This document shows positions 28,901 through 42,479 of a DNA stretch of 64,000 bases, piece after piece. The stretch's first letter is position 1, and every line of letters starts with the position of its first letter. The stretch spans positions 759,396 through 823,395 of the forward strand of contig NW_008706747.1 in the NCBI RefSeq assembly GCF_000327385.1, read 5' to 3'. Made by a program: the position numbers and the translations under genes. The stretch comes from Lottia gigantea. Lineage: Eukaryota; Mollusca; Gastropoda; Lottiidae. The notes beneath the pieces were generated by a model that was not told where the DNA came from, did not search any database, and was given only the letters and a program-made list of their open reading frames with translations.

Positions 28901-31080
28901 ACCATGGCTGCTGTTTTAAGTCATTCTTAATGGCCTAGAGTGCACCACAGGTGAGATTAAGGAATTCAAATGCATAAAGAGGACGGATTGGAACTAGTAT
29001 TCCATAGACACAAGTTTCTTACATCATTTTCCATGCCATTGGACCTGAACAATCAACATGTGTGTTCTTTGGTTGACAGAGCTCATTTTCCTTTGATTAT
29101 CAACAATTACATACAATTAATATAAATTGTTTGTGGGGTAAATCGTTGAATATTTCTACAAGTATAACATCAAAGGAATTGGGTTGTATCTAAGCAATTT
29201 TACCTCAATTGAGCTATTAGCTAAAACATCAAAAAGTTGTGAAATTCCTTCACCTATTTATGCAGAGTGTAAGTACAAATCCAACTGCACTTAATTTGCG
29301 ATTCTATGATTAGAAAGGATTAATGCACCTTTTTAAGTGCAAAGGGTATTGCTCTACATAAATTGTTAAAACAAGATCGAAAAAATGATAGCCACGTCCG
29401 ATGGTACTTAATATTTCATATATTTTTATCATTTCAAGTGTAGAACAATTAATATTTATTGCTATTTTCCATTACAAACCATTAAGTTCCATCAATGGTT
29501 AGCACAACTATTGTATTTACTATGGATTGTCTTGCATTTTGAAAAAGGCCTGAACATGCTTTCCATGCTGTTTGCTGGAAATGTGTACTGTTTTACTTTT
29601 ATGTGTCTGCAGGGCCACTGAAATTTGAGTCTATGCATCTACCTACAGATGAAGATTTTTTCAAAAATGTCTCAACACAAAGTGAAAACAATGCACTAAT
29701 AGGTAAAAATTCTAATATTGAGGTTTCTTATGAATACTTAAAGTGACAATCTGTCAAAATTGCAGATTGAGATCATTTTTCGAAAATACTTGATATTAAA
29801 GTGCACTTAAAGTGACAATCTGTCAAAATTGCAAAATGACATCATTTTTGAAAAGACTTGATATCAAAGACTATGTTGTTTTCTTATTGGATTTAAATGG
29901 ACTTAAAGTGTTAATATGAAGTTAACATTTTATAGGTAAAAAGGTGTATCAATACATATGTTTTCTCACATATTATGGCATAATTAAAGTCACAAATCAT
30001 AAACCAAACAACCATAAAAAAAGAAAGTAGAAATGGGATATAAACATATTACCCGAGGCAACAGACAAAAAATTTGTCCCATATCAACTTATATGAAGGT
30101 TAAATAGGAAAGTTTTGATAGAACAGAGTAATGTCTTCTCAACAGAAAATATTACATCAGATGAGTTTGATTCAAATGTTTGCCAATTGATCCAATTTCT
30201 CTACTTCACACACATGATAATAAAAATTGATTGTATATCCCATTGTTGTTTGCTTCACTGCAATCCAGCAATCCATACACTAACACTAAAACTTACTAAA
30301 ATATATGTTTGATTGTATCCCATACATGTATTTGTTGTCCTCTGTACGGCTTATACAGCTTTACTGTTAGAGTGTATCTGATATATTATGTAACATGTGC
30401 TGTGATTTTAAAAACTTCTTATATCAATTTAAAAAAAGACAAGACAGTTTTTGTGTCCTCCACCCAACTCCCCACATCCGTCAAACATATCAGAACAATT
30501 TGATGGTGTGAAATGTCATTTATTTTGCATGACCACAAGAATTGGCATGATGACAAAATGGTCTTCTATTTTCTAGAGGCCAGGGTTGGAGTTTTTAGGG
30601 GGTGGCAGCATGGCAGGAGAGAGGGGCAGTGGTCTTGAAATATTCTGATAAAAAAGAATAATTAACTTACCCAAGCTTTCGTCTGACAAATCAGAGAGGG
30701 ACGGAACTTTCTGTATTGATGGCACCACTCGGTCATTATGACATTTTCTCGAAGACATCATGTTTATATTGACAGCATCACTTTCTTTAGAATCATATGT
30801 TACCTAAAAAAGACCAGACAATGTTTTGAGATGCCAAATGCAATGGGGGAAACCTACAAGAGCACTGAACGGTACCGTTTGAGCTGTGGTTCCATTTGTC
30901 TTTAAAGAAAATTTTCAAGAAATTTAAATTTCACAAAAGAAAATTTCAAGAAAATTTAAATTTCAAAAGAAAATTCCAAAGGAAATATTAGAGGACAAAG
31001 ATACTTGAATATGCATAGCATATATAACTCCAAGTTCTGACTTTTTCCTCAACTGAAACCATGGGTCTGAATTTTTGGGG
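25930..31080. other. Non-coding stretch
   Basis: No recognised gene. At 29.73-29.87 kb a segment of about 67 bp starting CTTAAAGTGACAATCTGTCA is duplicated in tandem. An 86-codon frame at 27251-27511 (lysine- and valine-rich) lacks any recognised motif. Confidence 0.35.
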
Positions 31081-31082
31081 TC

Positions 31083-31406
31083 TTAAAGGTATTGTAAAGA
31101 GGTTTTCTAAACTTTTTATGTGTATTGGGGATACTGATAGCATCAATTTGCATCATTCCAATTTTCAATCAGATGTCTGTGGTTCTTGCAATTCCACGAA
31201 AACTCACAAATTTTATGACGTCACTGCATAGATATCGATAGTAGTTACCAGTAGCTCCTCTCTTGTGACATTATAAAACGTGTTATTTTTAGTTGAATTT
31301 CAAGAACCACAGACGTCGGAATGAAATTTTTAATGATGCAAATTGAAGCTATCAATGTCCCTGATACACATTAAAAATTTAGAAAACCTCTTAACATTCC
31401 CTTTAA
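31083..31406. mobile_element. Long-armed MITE-like element, family 1, copy 2
   Basis: A complete copy with both ends (TTAAAGGTATTGTAAAGAGG and the complementary CCTCTTAACATTCCCTTTAA). Arms of about 130 bp flank a centre that contains the palindrome TGACGTCA at 31216-31223. Both ends abut TTAA, but so do random sites in this AT-rich DNA, so a TTAA target is not proven. Confidence 0.88.
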
Positions 31407-31904
31407 ATGCATTTTTTCATTTCCAAATTTTGTTTCCAGTGCATATTTATAAAATAAATTTCAAGAAATTTGCATGAAAATGCATTAATGATCAAACAAG
31501 AAATCGTAAGGTTTTGGTACTTTCGAATGGTAAACAAAGTCAAAACTTTTAACTTTTAACATTGTTTAAACAATACACTTTGCTATAAACGCTGGACTAA
31601 TATTGACAAAATTTCAAAACAAATTGAAGGCCAACAGATTCGTGCCACTAAGTTTATACATGAAAACCAAAGTAGAAAATGTTCAATTTAAGGGAAGTTA
31701 AAAATAAGGAGAACATGACTTTGGTGAAAATGACAGACAAAAAATATAAAGAGAATCTATATTGTTGTAAAAAATTAATCTATAACTCTACATATAACTT
31801 GATAATTTGATAATATTCCGAAATGGTCTAATCTATAAAGCCTGAATTACTCTAAATCAATTGATATGTTACCTCCATATAATACAAAACAAAAGTGAGG
31901 ATCA

Positions 31905-33138
31905 TTCTAGATAACATGATTCATAAAGCTTTAGATAACTTGATCTACATAGAGCATTCTAGAAAACTTGATCTACATGTAGAGCATTCTTGATAACATG
32001 ATTTATAAAGCTTTAGATAACTTGATCTACATAGAGCATTCTAGATAACTTGATCTACATGTAGAGCATTCTAGATAAAATGATTTATAAAGCTTTTGAT
32101 AACTTGATCTGATATCATTGAACCGTTAGCTTTAGATAACTTGATCTTAAATCCTAGATAATAAGATAAGATCTATAAAACTACTAAATTCTAGATAACA
32201 TGATTTATAAAGCTTTAGATAACTTGATCTACATGTAGAGCATTCTAGATAACATGATTCATAAAGCTTTAGATAACTTGATCTACATAGAGCTTTCTAG
32301 ATAACTTGATCTACATGTACAGCATTCTTGATAACATGATTTATAAAGCTTTAGATAACTTGATCTACATAGAGCATTCTAGATAACTTGATCTACATGT
32401 AGAGCATTCTTGATAACATGATTTATAAAGCTTTAGATAACTTGATCTACATAGAGCATTCTAGATAACTTGATCTACATGTAGAGCATTCTAGATAAAA
32501 TGATTTATAAAGCTTTTGATAACTTGATCTGATATCATTGAAGCTTTAGCTTTAGATAACTTGATCTTAAATCCTAGATAATAAGATAAGATCTATAAAA
32601 CTACTTAATTCTAGATAACATGATTTATAAAGCTTTAGATAACTTGATCTACATGTAGAGCATTCTAGATAACATGATTCATAAAGCTTTAGATAACTTG
32701 ATCTACATAGAGCATTCTAGATAACTTGATCTACATGTAGAGCATTCTTGATAAAATGATTTATAAAGCTTTTGATAACTTGATCTGATATCATTGAAGC
32801 TTTAGCTTTAGATAACTTGATCTTAAATCCTAGATAATAAGATAAGATCTATAAAACTACTTAATTCTAGATAACATGATTTATAAAGCTTTAGATAACT
32901 TGATCTACATGTAGAGCATTCTAGATAACATGATTCATAAAGCTTTAGATAACTTGATCTACATAGAGCATTCTAGATAACTTGATCTACATGTAGAGCA
33001 TTCTTGATAACATGATTTATAAAGCTTTAGATAACTTGATCTGATATCATTGAAGCTTTAGCTTTAGATAACTTGATCTTAAATCCTAGATAATAAGATA
33101 AGATCTATAAAACTACTAAATTCTAGATAATCTAGCTG
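31905..33138. repeat. Higher-order satellite array (82-bp units inside 256-bp and 420-bp blocks)
   Basis: Submonomers of about 82 bp are built from GATAACTTGATCTACATGTA, AGCATTCTAGATAAC and TTTATAAAGCTTTAG. A marker segment (GATAAGATCTATAAAACTAC) recurs at spacings of 420, 256 and 256 bp. 420 minus 256 is 164, exactly two 82-bp submonomers, so the blocks differ by whole submonomers. The unit is rich in palindromes (CTACATGTAG, AAAGCTTT, TCTAGA). Confidence 0.93.
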
Positions 33139-33505
33139 TAAGGCTCTAGGATAGTCTAATCAATAAACATTCTATACATAGATGGAAAATATTTCAATTG
33201 TTTTAGAAGGATCGTAAATTGGCCAAAAAGACTTCTAACTACTCAAAATCATTATCATTTTGGCAATGGTTCACAAATTTTATTGAATTTCAAAAATGCT
33301 TCAAAATGAGATCATCTGACCTAGGGCATTATGATGCAAATAAAGTTAAAAATGGTGTAAGATAAGATTTATTTTTAGATCGTTGTAATATTATTTCAAC
33401 TAATCTAATCTTTATTTACTAATTAATTAGGAGTAGCTAATTAAATAACCTTAGAAAATTCTGGTGCAAACCAAGTGATATTGGCTGAATGCATTATTTT
33501 ATGCC

Positions 33506-33801
33506 TTTAAGGGATTGTTTAAAGGGAGGTTTTCTAAATTTGTTTTGAGTATCAGGGTCACTGATAACATTGATTTGCATCATTCCAATTTTCATTCGAT
33601 CTATTGAAAAGATGCAATTTTCCTCATCTGATTTTGGTAAAATTCTAGGCCTATTCTTACAAATGTGAAGGGTGAGTTTAATTAGGATTGCATGAACCAA
33701 GTTGAATAAAAATTGGAATGATGCAAATTGATGCTATCAGTGTCCCTGATACACATAAAAAGTTTAGAAAACCTCTTTACAAACTTTTACAATCACTTTA
33801 A
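33506..33801. mobile_element. Long-armed MITE-like element, family 1, copy 3
   Basis: Both ends are present (AAGGGATTGTTTAAAGGGAG and a longer 3' end with TTTACAATCACTTTAA). The arms keep CATTCCAATTTTCATTCG and GTGTCCCTGATACACAT. The centre differs from the other copies and lacks the TGACGTCA palindrome. Confidence 0.8.
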
Positions 33802-33809
33802 GGTAGATA

Positions 33810-36340
33810 AGAAAATGTTACCCCTATACATGTATTAAAGAATATATGCAATGCAAAAAACTGCAAAGGAGATTTGTTTCAAAGAGCTAATTTGTCTTTT
33901 ATCAATCTGATTTAAATGCGAAACTGGATGTTTCCTTCGTGTGTCTTTCCGCAGGTGACTACACTTGTCATTCATGATCTGACGAATAATTTCCTTGATT
34001 CGTGTTCTGGGTCATTTCCTTAAAATCAGACCAACACAAATGCTTAACCCAGTTTGACTGCATGCTTTTGCTCAAAGTCAACTGTAATCCCCCAAATTTC
34101 TGTTAGAATATATTCAAATACAGAAAGCTATAAAACTCACTCAAATTCAGCATTGGCAAGGCTTAAATATACATCCAACAAATGCAAATCTACAGAGCAC
34201 CCTAAATGATCAAACTTATAAAAACAGCCCCTGAATGTATGACTAACACCTGAGTCAATGAAATCAACGATTAAAGGGCCACTACAGACCACGTGAGCTC
34301 AAAGCGTAGAGTTAGCTACAATAACCCTGTAAGTTTCATTGATAAAATTTGTGGTAACCCAACCACACATAAAATTTCATTCATGAATCTACCAAAGTCG
34401 AAAACGAGGCTTACCGTGGGTAAACGCATGAAAGAACTGCTGCTATATTTTCTCTTTTTGGATGAATATGAAGAATAAAAATTAGTGCTTTCCATTCCAA
34501 AATCACTCTGGTAGAATTCTAATTCCATACTTCCTGCAAATAGACGTGTAGAGAGTTATGGCATGGATTGCTAGCGTGAAATAACATTCATTCATGAATT
34601 ACACGCCATATTTGAAATCTGATATTACTGAATACATATACACTATTAAAAGGCCAAGACGCGTTTCGAGATAAGATGCACCTTAAATTTTTAAAAAACC
34701 TTTTGACAGCTTTGTTATTGAATTCTATTGCAGTTTTTAGATCAATATATATTTCATTCAAACATAACAAAAACCTGCAGACAACACAAAATGCATTTTA
34801 AAAAGTATTTTCGTGAGATATATCTCTTTTAAAAGTGGTCTGCGGCCGTCTTAATATTACATAAAAAGTTTCATTATATAGGCGATACTTACATTGACTT
34901 GAAACGATCCAAAGCTTCACTTCTAATCCCAAATTTGCATGAAATTGAAAGAAAATTTCAGTGAACTCTTTTTCTCTCGAGTCAAGTAAAAACAATGATC
35001 TCTAGCTGCATGAAGTCACATATCACATCAATTACATTGATTGCGATAGCTAACTTTAAAGAATCAATCACTTGTTTAAAACCACCAGAACGTCGGCAAG
35101 AAACGCGCTTGTTTGATGATACCGTGTACCGTTAACTTGATTGGAGCGCTATGTTTACTGTCGGGGTCAGGGGGAGGGGCCGACCTGAAAAAGATAACAG
35201 TAAACTTACACATGTGACCCCATTCAAGCCGTTTTAAGAAAAGTTGACCCGAATTTGGGGCTGTGTATATATATACGTTTTATATGTTTTGTATAATAAG
35301 GTTTAAGTTGACATACTGTGCTATTTAAATTTATATTATAAGAATATTGTATAATTTCACTTTAAAAGGACGCTGTTCTTTGAAAAACGGTAGACTTTGG
35401 GGTCTACAGATACACGTAGACGCTGTCGTGGCAAAATTTCCCTCATTGCACATTACCTGACGTTCCCCTTCTTCATTAAAAATTCGGGGTGCAGAAAAAT
35501 AGGATGGTAAACACCATTGCATTTTATTTCCATGCTATCGATTTTCCAAATTCTTGCTGGAGTTCCTCCCAAAATTTTCATTGATTTTGAAGAAATGTTC
35601 TAGCATGACCATACAAAGTCAATATTCATTCGATAATCCGCATAAATATGGGGGATATATTAGATTTGTAAATTATAGGAAAACGGTCCAATACACGAGC
35701 TTATAATATTTCTAAGCGTTGTTTGCACAATAGGTGACAACAATTTTCCTCTTGGTATCTTTCCTATAGGTTTCTTCGAAAGCTTATCTTAGCAAAGTTT
35801 TTGAAAATGTGCAGCTCTACAGATGGAATCTCAGGCGACGGATGAGAACTCGAAATTGAGCAATTGAAAGTAATAGCGTTCCACTGGACTCAGGAAACAT
35901 CTTTTGAACCCCCCGAATATGAAGTCCCCTAACGCTACATTGTGAATGAAATTTGGTCTTGGCAACGACTTTGACAACCCAGTGAGCTGTATATAAGTTA
36001 ATATAACCTACATAGAGCAAGAGTAAACCAAGACTTATCAATGAATCACTCCCACAACTTAGTTTTTTTTTATAAAGTGACGCTAAGAAAATTACAGTTA
36101 GCTAACGCGAAACCAGATCTTGATAAGGTTTTGTAATGTGGTTTTACCATAAAAACACCTGTTTTATATAAGTTTCAAATTAATTTTTAAAACATACATA
36201 TTATAGATAGACTTGAAGAAAGGTTTAAAGTACGCATAAATAAACACTTGCTTTTTCAATTTGATAAAAACTTTAAAGTAAGACGCGAGTTTGGTGTCCT
36301 TCAAAATCTTGCATCATGATTTCTTGCAACATAATTTATT
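33810..36340. other. Non-coding stretch
   Basis: No recognised gene. GGGCCACTACAGACCAC at 34275 and GTGGTCTGCGGCCGTC at 34837 (inverted) may be the termini of a decayed element of about 580 bp. The arms match only over the first dozen bases. Confidence 0.3.
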
Positions 36341-36344
36341 TAAA

Positions 36345-36552
36345 GGGGAACAGTCGGCATTTTCGGGGATTGATTTGGGTCTTTATTGTGTTTTAATAGG
36401 TACTAAAACGGACGAAAATCGCACAATCCCTTCAAATATACATCAATCTAGAAATTAGTCTCTCATTTTTAACTTTCAAACATGAATAATTATAGATACA
36501 CATGGATTTGAAGCTTCAAATTTCGACAATGAGCTGTGAACACTATTACTGA
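36345..36552. repeat. Dispersed repeat, copy 1 (partner at 63.4 kb)
   Basis: Shares CATTTTCGGGGATTGATTTG-like and ATACACATGGATTTGAAG-like segments, and the block GAGCTGTGAACACTATTACT, with 63.39-63.64 kb in the same order. No inverted ends, no coding capacity, class unknown. Confidence 0.65.
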
Positions 36553-37660
36553 TTATGTAAGCTAAAACTAAGGTATGATTGGTCGAACGGATAGTGAAGG
36601 TTCTCATTTAAAGACAAACTTTTAGTAACATTATTATCAAATGTATAAGACATCTTTTGAAAGGGAAAAAAATATGTACTTTTGTTAATAATGTTCTTTC
36701 TGTCAGTAAGCCTAGACCTTCTGCTCCACTTGGATGACACCCGATGACATTTGTCGACTGAGTACGCCAATCTAGAATTCATTTGGGAGAATTGTATTAG
36801 ATTTGGTATTGTAAGCCAACATTTTAATCTAAACCAAACAATGAAATGAAATAGAGTTTTACATCTTAAACTTACTACTTGACCTCAATGGCCGATGAAT
36901 GCGAGCAGCTGCATGCAGTGTGAAATGAGGGAAAAATATGTGTTCTGTAAGAATCTTTGAAATATCAGAAATTTACACAATATGAAATTACTCAGTGGGC
37001 GATGAAACAAGTTAACCTTCTATATCTCTTAAGAAAATAAGATAATTTGTAAATCAAACATCCATCATTTTATCTTATAAAAGTTCTTAGCATTTTTTTC
37101 ATTCAAAGGCTCTGCTTTACCTGCCTATCAAATTATTTACCTCCTTCAACTCTTTGATCTTGCCGACATCATTGATTTTGAATGGTTAAGATTAATTAAA
37201 ACAGATTATACTTGGCAAAGCGATCAAACCGCCAACAATTAAAGAACAATGCCACCGTTTTGCCACAATATTTAACGTGACAAGTTAGCTTGCAGCCATT
37301 TCGCCCCGTCGATCAATAGGTTAATAAGATTTAAAGCCCAGTTTACACGAGTTCTGACAAATATTACACATCTATTCTCACCTAGATATTAAATTGTCAA
37401 CACCATATTTAATTTTGTTTTTCTCGGCTGATTAAAAAAGCCAATCGATCATGGTGCGAGGAAATGTGTTTATTTTTTTTATGTCTACTGTTATTGGTTT
37501 TAAGGATTTGAGGTCTCTAAGCTTCAGAGCTCAAAAGCTGAAGACCCACAACTCTAAATTGGTATGCAGTATGCTCACTATACGAAAAAACCTTCCATTT
37601 GGATCTTAAACGCGTTCGATACGGAAACTCATAGAAAATATACGAACCAAAAGTTAATTG

Positions 37661-38683
37661 TCTATGAATATATTGAATGGAATATGAATATATTGAATGA
37701 AATATGAATATATTGAATGGAATATGAATATATTGTATGAAATATGAATATATTGTATGAAATATGAAGATATTGAATGAAATATGAATATATTGTATGA
37801 AATATGAACATATTGTATGAAATATGAATATATTGTATGAAATATGAATATAGTGTATGAAATATGAATATATTGTATGAAATATGAATATAGTGTATGA
37901 AATATGAATATATTGTATGAAATATAAATATATTGTATGAAATATGAATATATTATATGAAATATGAATATATTGTATGAAATATGAATATATTGAATGG
38001 AATATGAATATATTGTATGAAATATGAAGATATTGTATGGAATATGAATATATTGTATGAAATATAAATATAGTGTATGAAATATGAATATATTGTATGA
38101 GGTATGAAGATACTGAATGAAATATGAAGATATTGTATGGAATATGAATATATTGTATGAAATATAAATATATTGTATGAAATATGAATATATTATATGA
38201 AATATGAATATATTGTATGAAATATGAATATATTGAATAGAATATGAATATATTGTATGAAATATGAATATATTATATGAAATATGAATATATTGTATGA
38301 AATATGAATATATTGAATAGAATATGAATATATTGTATGGAATATGAATATATTGTATGGAATATGAATATATTGTATGGAATATAAATATATTGTATGA
38401 AATATTAATATATTGTATGAAATATAAATATATTGTATGAAATATGAATATATTGTATGAAATATGAATATATTGTATGAAATAATGATTATATTGTATG
38501 AAATATGAAGATATTGAATGAAATATGAATATATTGAATGGAATATGAATATATTGTATGGAATATGAAGATATTGTATGGAATATGAAGATATTGAATG
38601 AAATATGAATATATTGAATGGAATATGAATATATTATATGAAATATGAAGATATTGAATGAAATATGAAGATATTGTATGGAA
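37661..38683. repeat. 20-bp minisatellite, about 51 copies
   Basis: The unit is AATATGAATATATTGTATGA with few variants (GAATGA, GTATGG, AAGATATT). One unit near 38481 is 21 bp. The unit has no stop on the minus strand, and 20 bp is not a multiple of 3, so the array is open in the minus frames and yields a 353-codon frame with a 20-residue period. That frame is a consequence of the repeat and not a gene. Confidence 0.96.
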
Positions 38684-38689
38684 ATATTC

Positions 38690-41050
38690 AATGATATATT
38701 GTTAAAATGATGCAAGCACCTGTGAATATAGAGTTAAAATTTATCTTCATTTTACCCAAAACACTACTGTGTGTTATTGTTTATGAGCATTTTATGTTTT
38801 TTTAATATTGATATACATTGTTGTAAATTGTTGAAACATATGGTTTAAAATCAATGATGCAAAAACACTTTAATAAACACCCCAAAAAAAAAACAAAATA
38901 AATAAAATGTCAACGTAGCCCAATCACTGAACATGGAGATATGGCGAGATTTTACTTAAGTCCAGTTTTTCATTATTTTTGTGGCATCTTTGACATGCTA
39001 CTAGGCATGCTTCAGTTTCCCCAAAACTTCATATATAACTGCCAAATGCTTCTGTATAGTCGCAAGTTCACACAGTTCAGTTCGACGACATGATTTTATT
39101 TTTTGCTGAACACAAAAAGAAAAACATGGGCAACTAATGGCAACTGCGATATTTTAGTCCTTTTCAGATGTCAGGTTTGATCGAATCCAGCATTGAGGTG
39201 TGCCACCACTTGATAACTAACCAAGTTGCTCCAAGATTCTGTCAGTCGCAAGGTCGACCTCAGCTTCGTAAATGCCAGTGGATGCCAGCAGATACCATCA
39301 GCTGCCTATCCACTTTCTGCCAAAAAAATTGTTCTTTTTGTCGATCTCAGCAGTAGGAATTTACCACAACTCGAAAGGATCGAAGGATCGGATAAGATGC
39401 CTTGATCTCAAGTCCAGAAAAGATTCGGTGAATGCGTCTCTTTAAATGGAAATAACATAATTTAAGACGTCATACGACCTGGGCACACACAGCGTTTTAC
39501 ACCCTGAGTTCAGAAAAGGTTTTTTAAACCTAAAGAAAATATTATGACATGTTTTGTTAATGTGCAGTGAATTGTGAACTAATAAGCAAGCTAACGGAAT
39601 ATTTTTGAATAAAATTAACCGCTATAAAAGCAGTGATAAAATAGTAAATCCCGTAATACGATATCTTAAACGAAATTTTCCGTTATATTCGTTGATAAAA
39701 AATATTTTATCTACGTAAAAAAAAGACATTAAGTAATAAAAGAAACATAATAGTCAATGATAAAGCGTTTATTTAGGTCATATTGCAAAGAAAATGCTTG
39801 ATGTTCTATTCTATGTATTTTACATCAATACACTGAAGGACGTTTTGTCTATGATCATGTATATGGCCTAGTTTAATTTTTTTATTGGCTCACATGCCAT
39901 GCCATGCAAAAAAAAAGCAACCCAGACTTTTATTATTCAACGCGTAAAGATGGTGAATGCGTTGAAGTCCTTCATCATCTCACGAAAATCACTCTATATA
40001 AAGCTCCTTTACAAGCTGCCATAAGTTTCTTAACAATAAATCTGATTTTCACTGATTGATAGAAATTTGCAGCGCAAATTGGGGGACAGCAACTTCAACC
40101 CCACTGCCCCCCGCCCGACCCCCTAGACAAAGGTTTATACTCCCAGTCGCACCCCACTTTATTTTTTAAGAAATTTAAAAGTATATTTTTGAAATACTTT
40201 TAGCCTCTAATATGTGTTAGAATGCACAAAAACCATTCAATTTTTAATTTTCTTTTAGAACCCTTACGGGAGCTCCATGGCTATGACGCCTCCACAGTCC
40301 CATTGAGTCGGTCTGCCCCCTTTTTGCACTCCCCAGTATCGGGACCAGATTTTGACGTCACTGTTCCCAATCAAATGCTTATACCTCAGGAACAACTTGC
40401 TTATGTTTAAGTGATCTGTTGCACTTTTCTCTTTCAACCGAATGTAGTTCCATGAGCGAAATTTCAACTCCGTGAAGTTTTCATTTCAAATATAGACGTG
40501 TGATAGATTAGTTTAATGATAATTTGAAAATGTAATTACTCTTATGGAACTATGGAAATATTTAATAGATGATTGCATGCCAGTTTCCTAATTATTTCCA
40601 GTCAAATTTGATACTTTTATTCTACCGTCATTGTTTTCAATTGCATGCCGACTATAGATTTGGAGAAGATAAAGGGAGAAAAATATAACCTTAGTCTAGT
40701 AAAACAAAGAGATAAATATAACAAAAACAAACTGATAAAAAGTAAATAAAGTTCTGATTGCCTTTGATATTCTTTAATAAAAATTTTTTTTCCATGGTTT
40801 TGACAAGTTTGAAATTTGAAGTCTACTTTCGCTTTGAATTGTTAAAAAATATAAAAGATATGTATTGTTTTAAATGGATTCTTATCGACTAACATCATCG
40901 TGTTATTTAATGTTGTATATTTAATGGTTGTATAATCAAACACTTTTATCATTGTCATTTTATATAATTTAATTCTCAAATTGATTCCATTGATCGAGTT
41001 AAAATTGAGTTACAGTACAGTTTGATATCACTGGGCTAGGTCAGTATGTC
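38690..41050. other. Non-coding stretch
   Basis: No recognised gene. A cysteine-bearing 62-codon frame at 39168-39356 and a GC-richer patch at 40.08-40.40 kb, with a TGACGTCA at 40353-40360, do not resemble anything I can name. Confidence 0.35.
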
Positions 41051-41059
41051 CACACAGAG

Positions 41060-41810
41060 TAATACAATGTTACTGATATCAATATTCGTGTACAATGTTA
41101 CTAATATTGATATCAATTCACTGCATTAGTGATAATTATTCTACAATATTACTGATACCAATATTTGTGTGTAACATTACCGATATACCAATATTTGTGT
41201 GTAACATTACTGATATACCAATATTTGTGTGTAACATTACTAATATACCACTATTTGTGTGTAACATTACTGATGTACCGATATTTGTGTACAACATTAC
41301 TGATATACCAATATTTGTGTACAACATTACTGATATACCAATATTTGTGTACAACATTACTGATATACCAATATTTGTGTGTGACATTACTGATATACCA
41401 ATATTTGTGTGTAACATTACTGATATACCAATATTTGTGTACAACATTACTGATATCAATATTTGTGTGCAATGTTAGTAATATTGATATCAATACACTA
41501 TATTAGTGATAATTACTCTACAATGTTACTAATATTAATATTTGTGTACAATACTACTGATATCAATATTGGTGTATCAATGCACTGAATTAGTGATAAT
41601 TATTCTACAATGTTAGTGATAATATTGATATCACTACACTGTATAAAATCATTATTAATTTTAGAGGTAATTATTGTACAGATTAACTGATATCAATATC
41701 AGGGATATTTGTTATACAATGGGATGATATCAATGATATCTATTGTACATGTTAGTATACAAGCGCATGATCGTGTAAGTAATATCAGCTGATATTAATA
41801 TTGAAGATTC
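41060..41810. repeat. 30-bp minisatellite with degenerate TTACTGATATCAATATT flanks
   Basis: The core, about 41156-41465, has some ten copies of a 30-bp unit containing CCAATATTTGTGTGTAACAT. Because 30 is a multiple of 3, several frames on both strands stay open (up to 127 codons). These are repeat artefacts. Diverged TGATATCAATATT phrases continue on both sides to about 41.04 and 41.81 kb. Confidence 0.93.
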
Positions 41811-42227
41811 TAATGGCTTTGTACGGTAGAAATCGGGGTTAACACCTGCACTAACTTTTAACTTGGCCTACTGACTTCTAAAACAAATCAATACCACCGT
41901 TTTTTAGTACAGTTACGATTCTAATAGAATCTTGTATATTTTGGATAGATGCCATTATTACATCAGGTCTTGAATATTGGCCAACCAAGGGCAAGGTCAC
42001 TGGGAACAAAAGCCAAGGTCAAAGAAAATCCATTGAAGTTTGACATCTCACAAGCAAACACAACATACACGCAGCCGTCTTTCAAGTCTGTTGTTCAGGC
42101 AATCTGAACCAAACCCAAATAAAGTATTCATAGGGATTATCTCAATGAACTGACACATTCATTATTCAGTATGATATTATAAGATAATTTCCTTCGTAAG
42201 TATTTGAAGCTTTCAACAACAAAAATT

Positions 42228-42470
42228 GCGTGTATTGGAGACACTAAAAGCATCAATTTGCACCATTCAAATTTTCAATCAATCGTCTGAGGTTCCGTCC
42301 TATTCGACACAAAATGATTGTTTGATGAGGTCAATAATGGCAAAATATGCTTTATCACATAATGCCCTTTGCGATTAGTGACGTCATAAAACACTTATAA
42401 TGGAATTAGAGGAACCATAGACGTCTGATTGAAAATTGGAATAGTTCAAATTGAATATTGTAATGGATCT
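42228..42470. mobile_element. Long-armed MITE-like element, family 1, copy 4 (worn)
   Basis: Recognised by GCATCAATTTGCACCATTC on the left and GACGTCTGATTGAAAATTGG on the right, inverted to each other. The outer ends are decayed. A TGACGTCA palindrome remains at 42379-42386. Confidence 0.7.
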
Positions 42471-42479
42471 TCTCAAAGT

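Noticed and set aside
31083-31406. piggyBac-type assignment from TTAA at both ends
   Set aside because: Other copies of the family are not consistently flanked by TTAA and the ends do not begin with the CCC typical of piggyBac.
37654-38715. 353-codon minus-strand open frame
   Set aside because: It is the translation of a 20-bp tandem array with a 20-residue period and contains only Ile, Tyr, Phe, Ser, His and a few others. No gene features.
41095-41506. Overlapping frames of 80-127 codons on both strands
   Set aside because: All are generated by the 30-bp repeat, which lacks stops in several frames.
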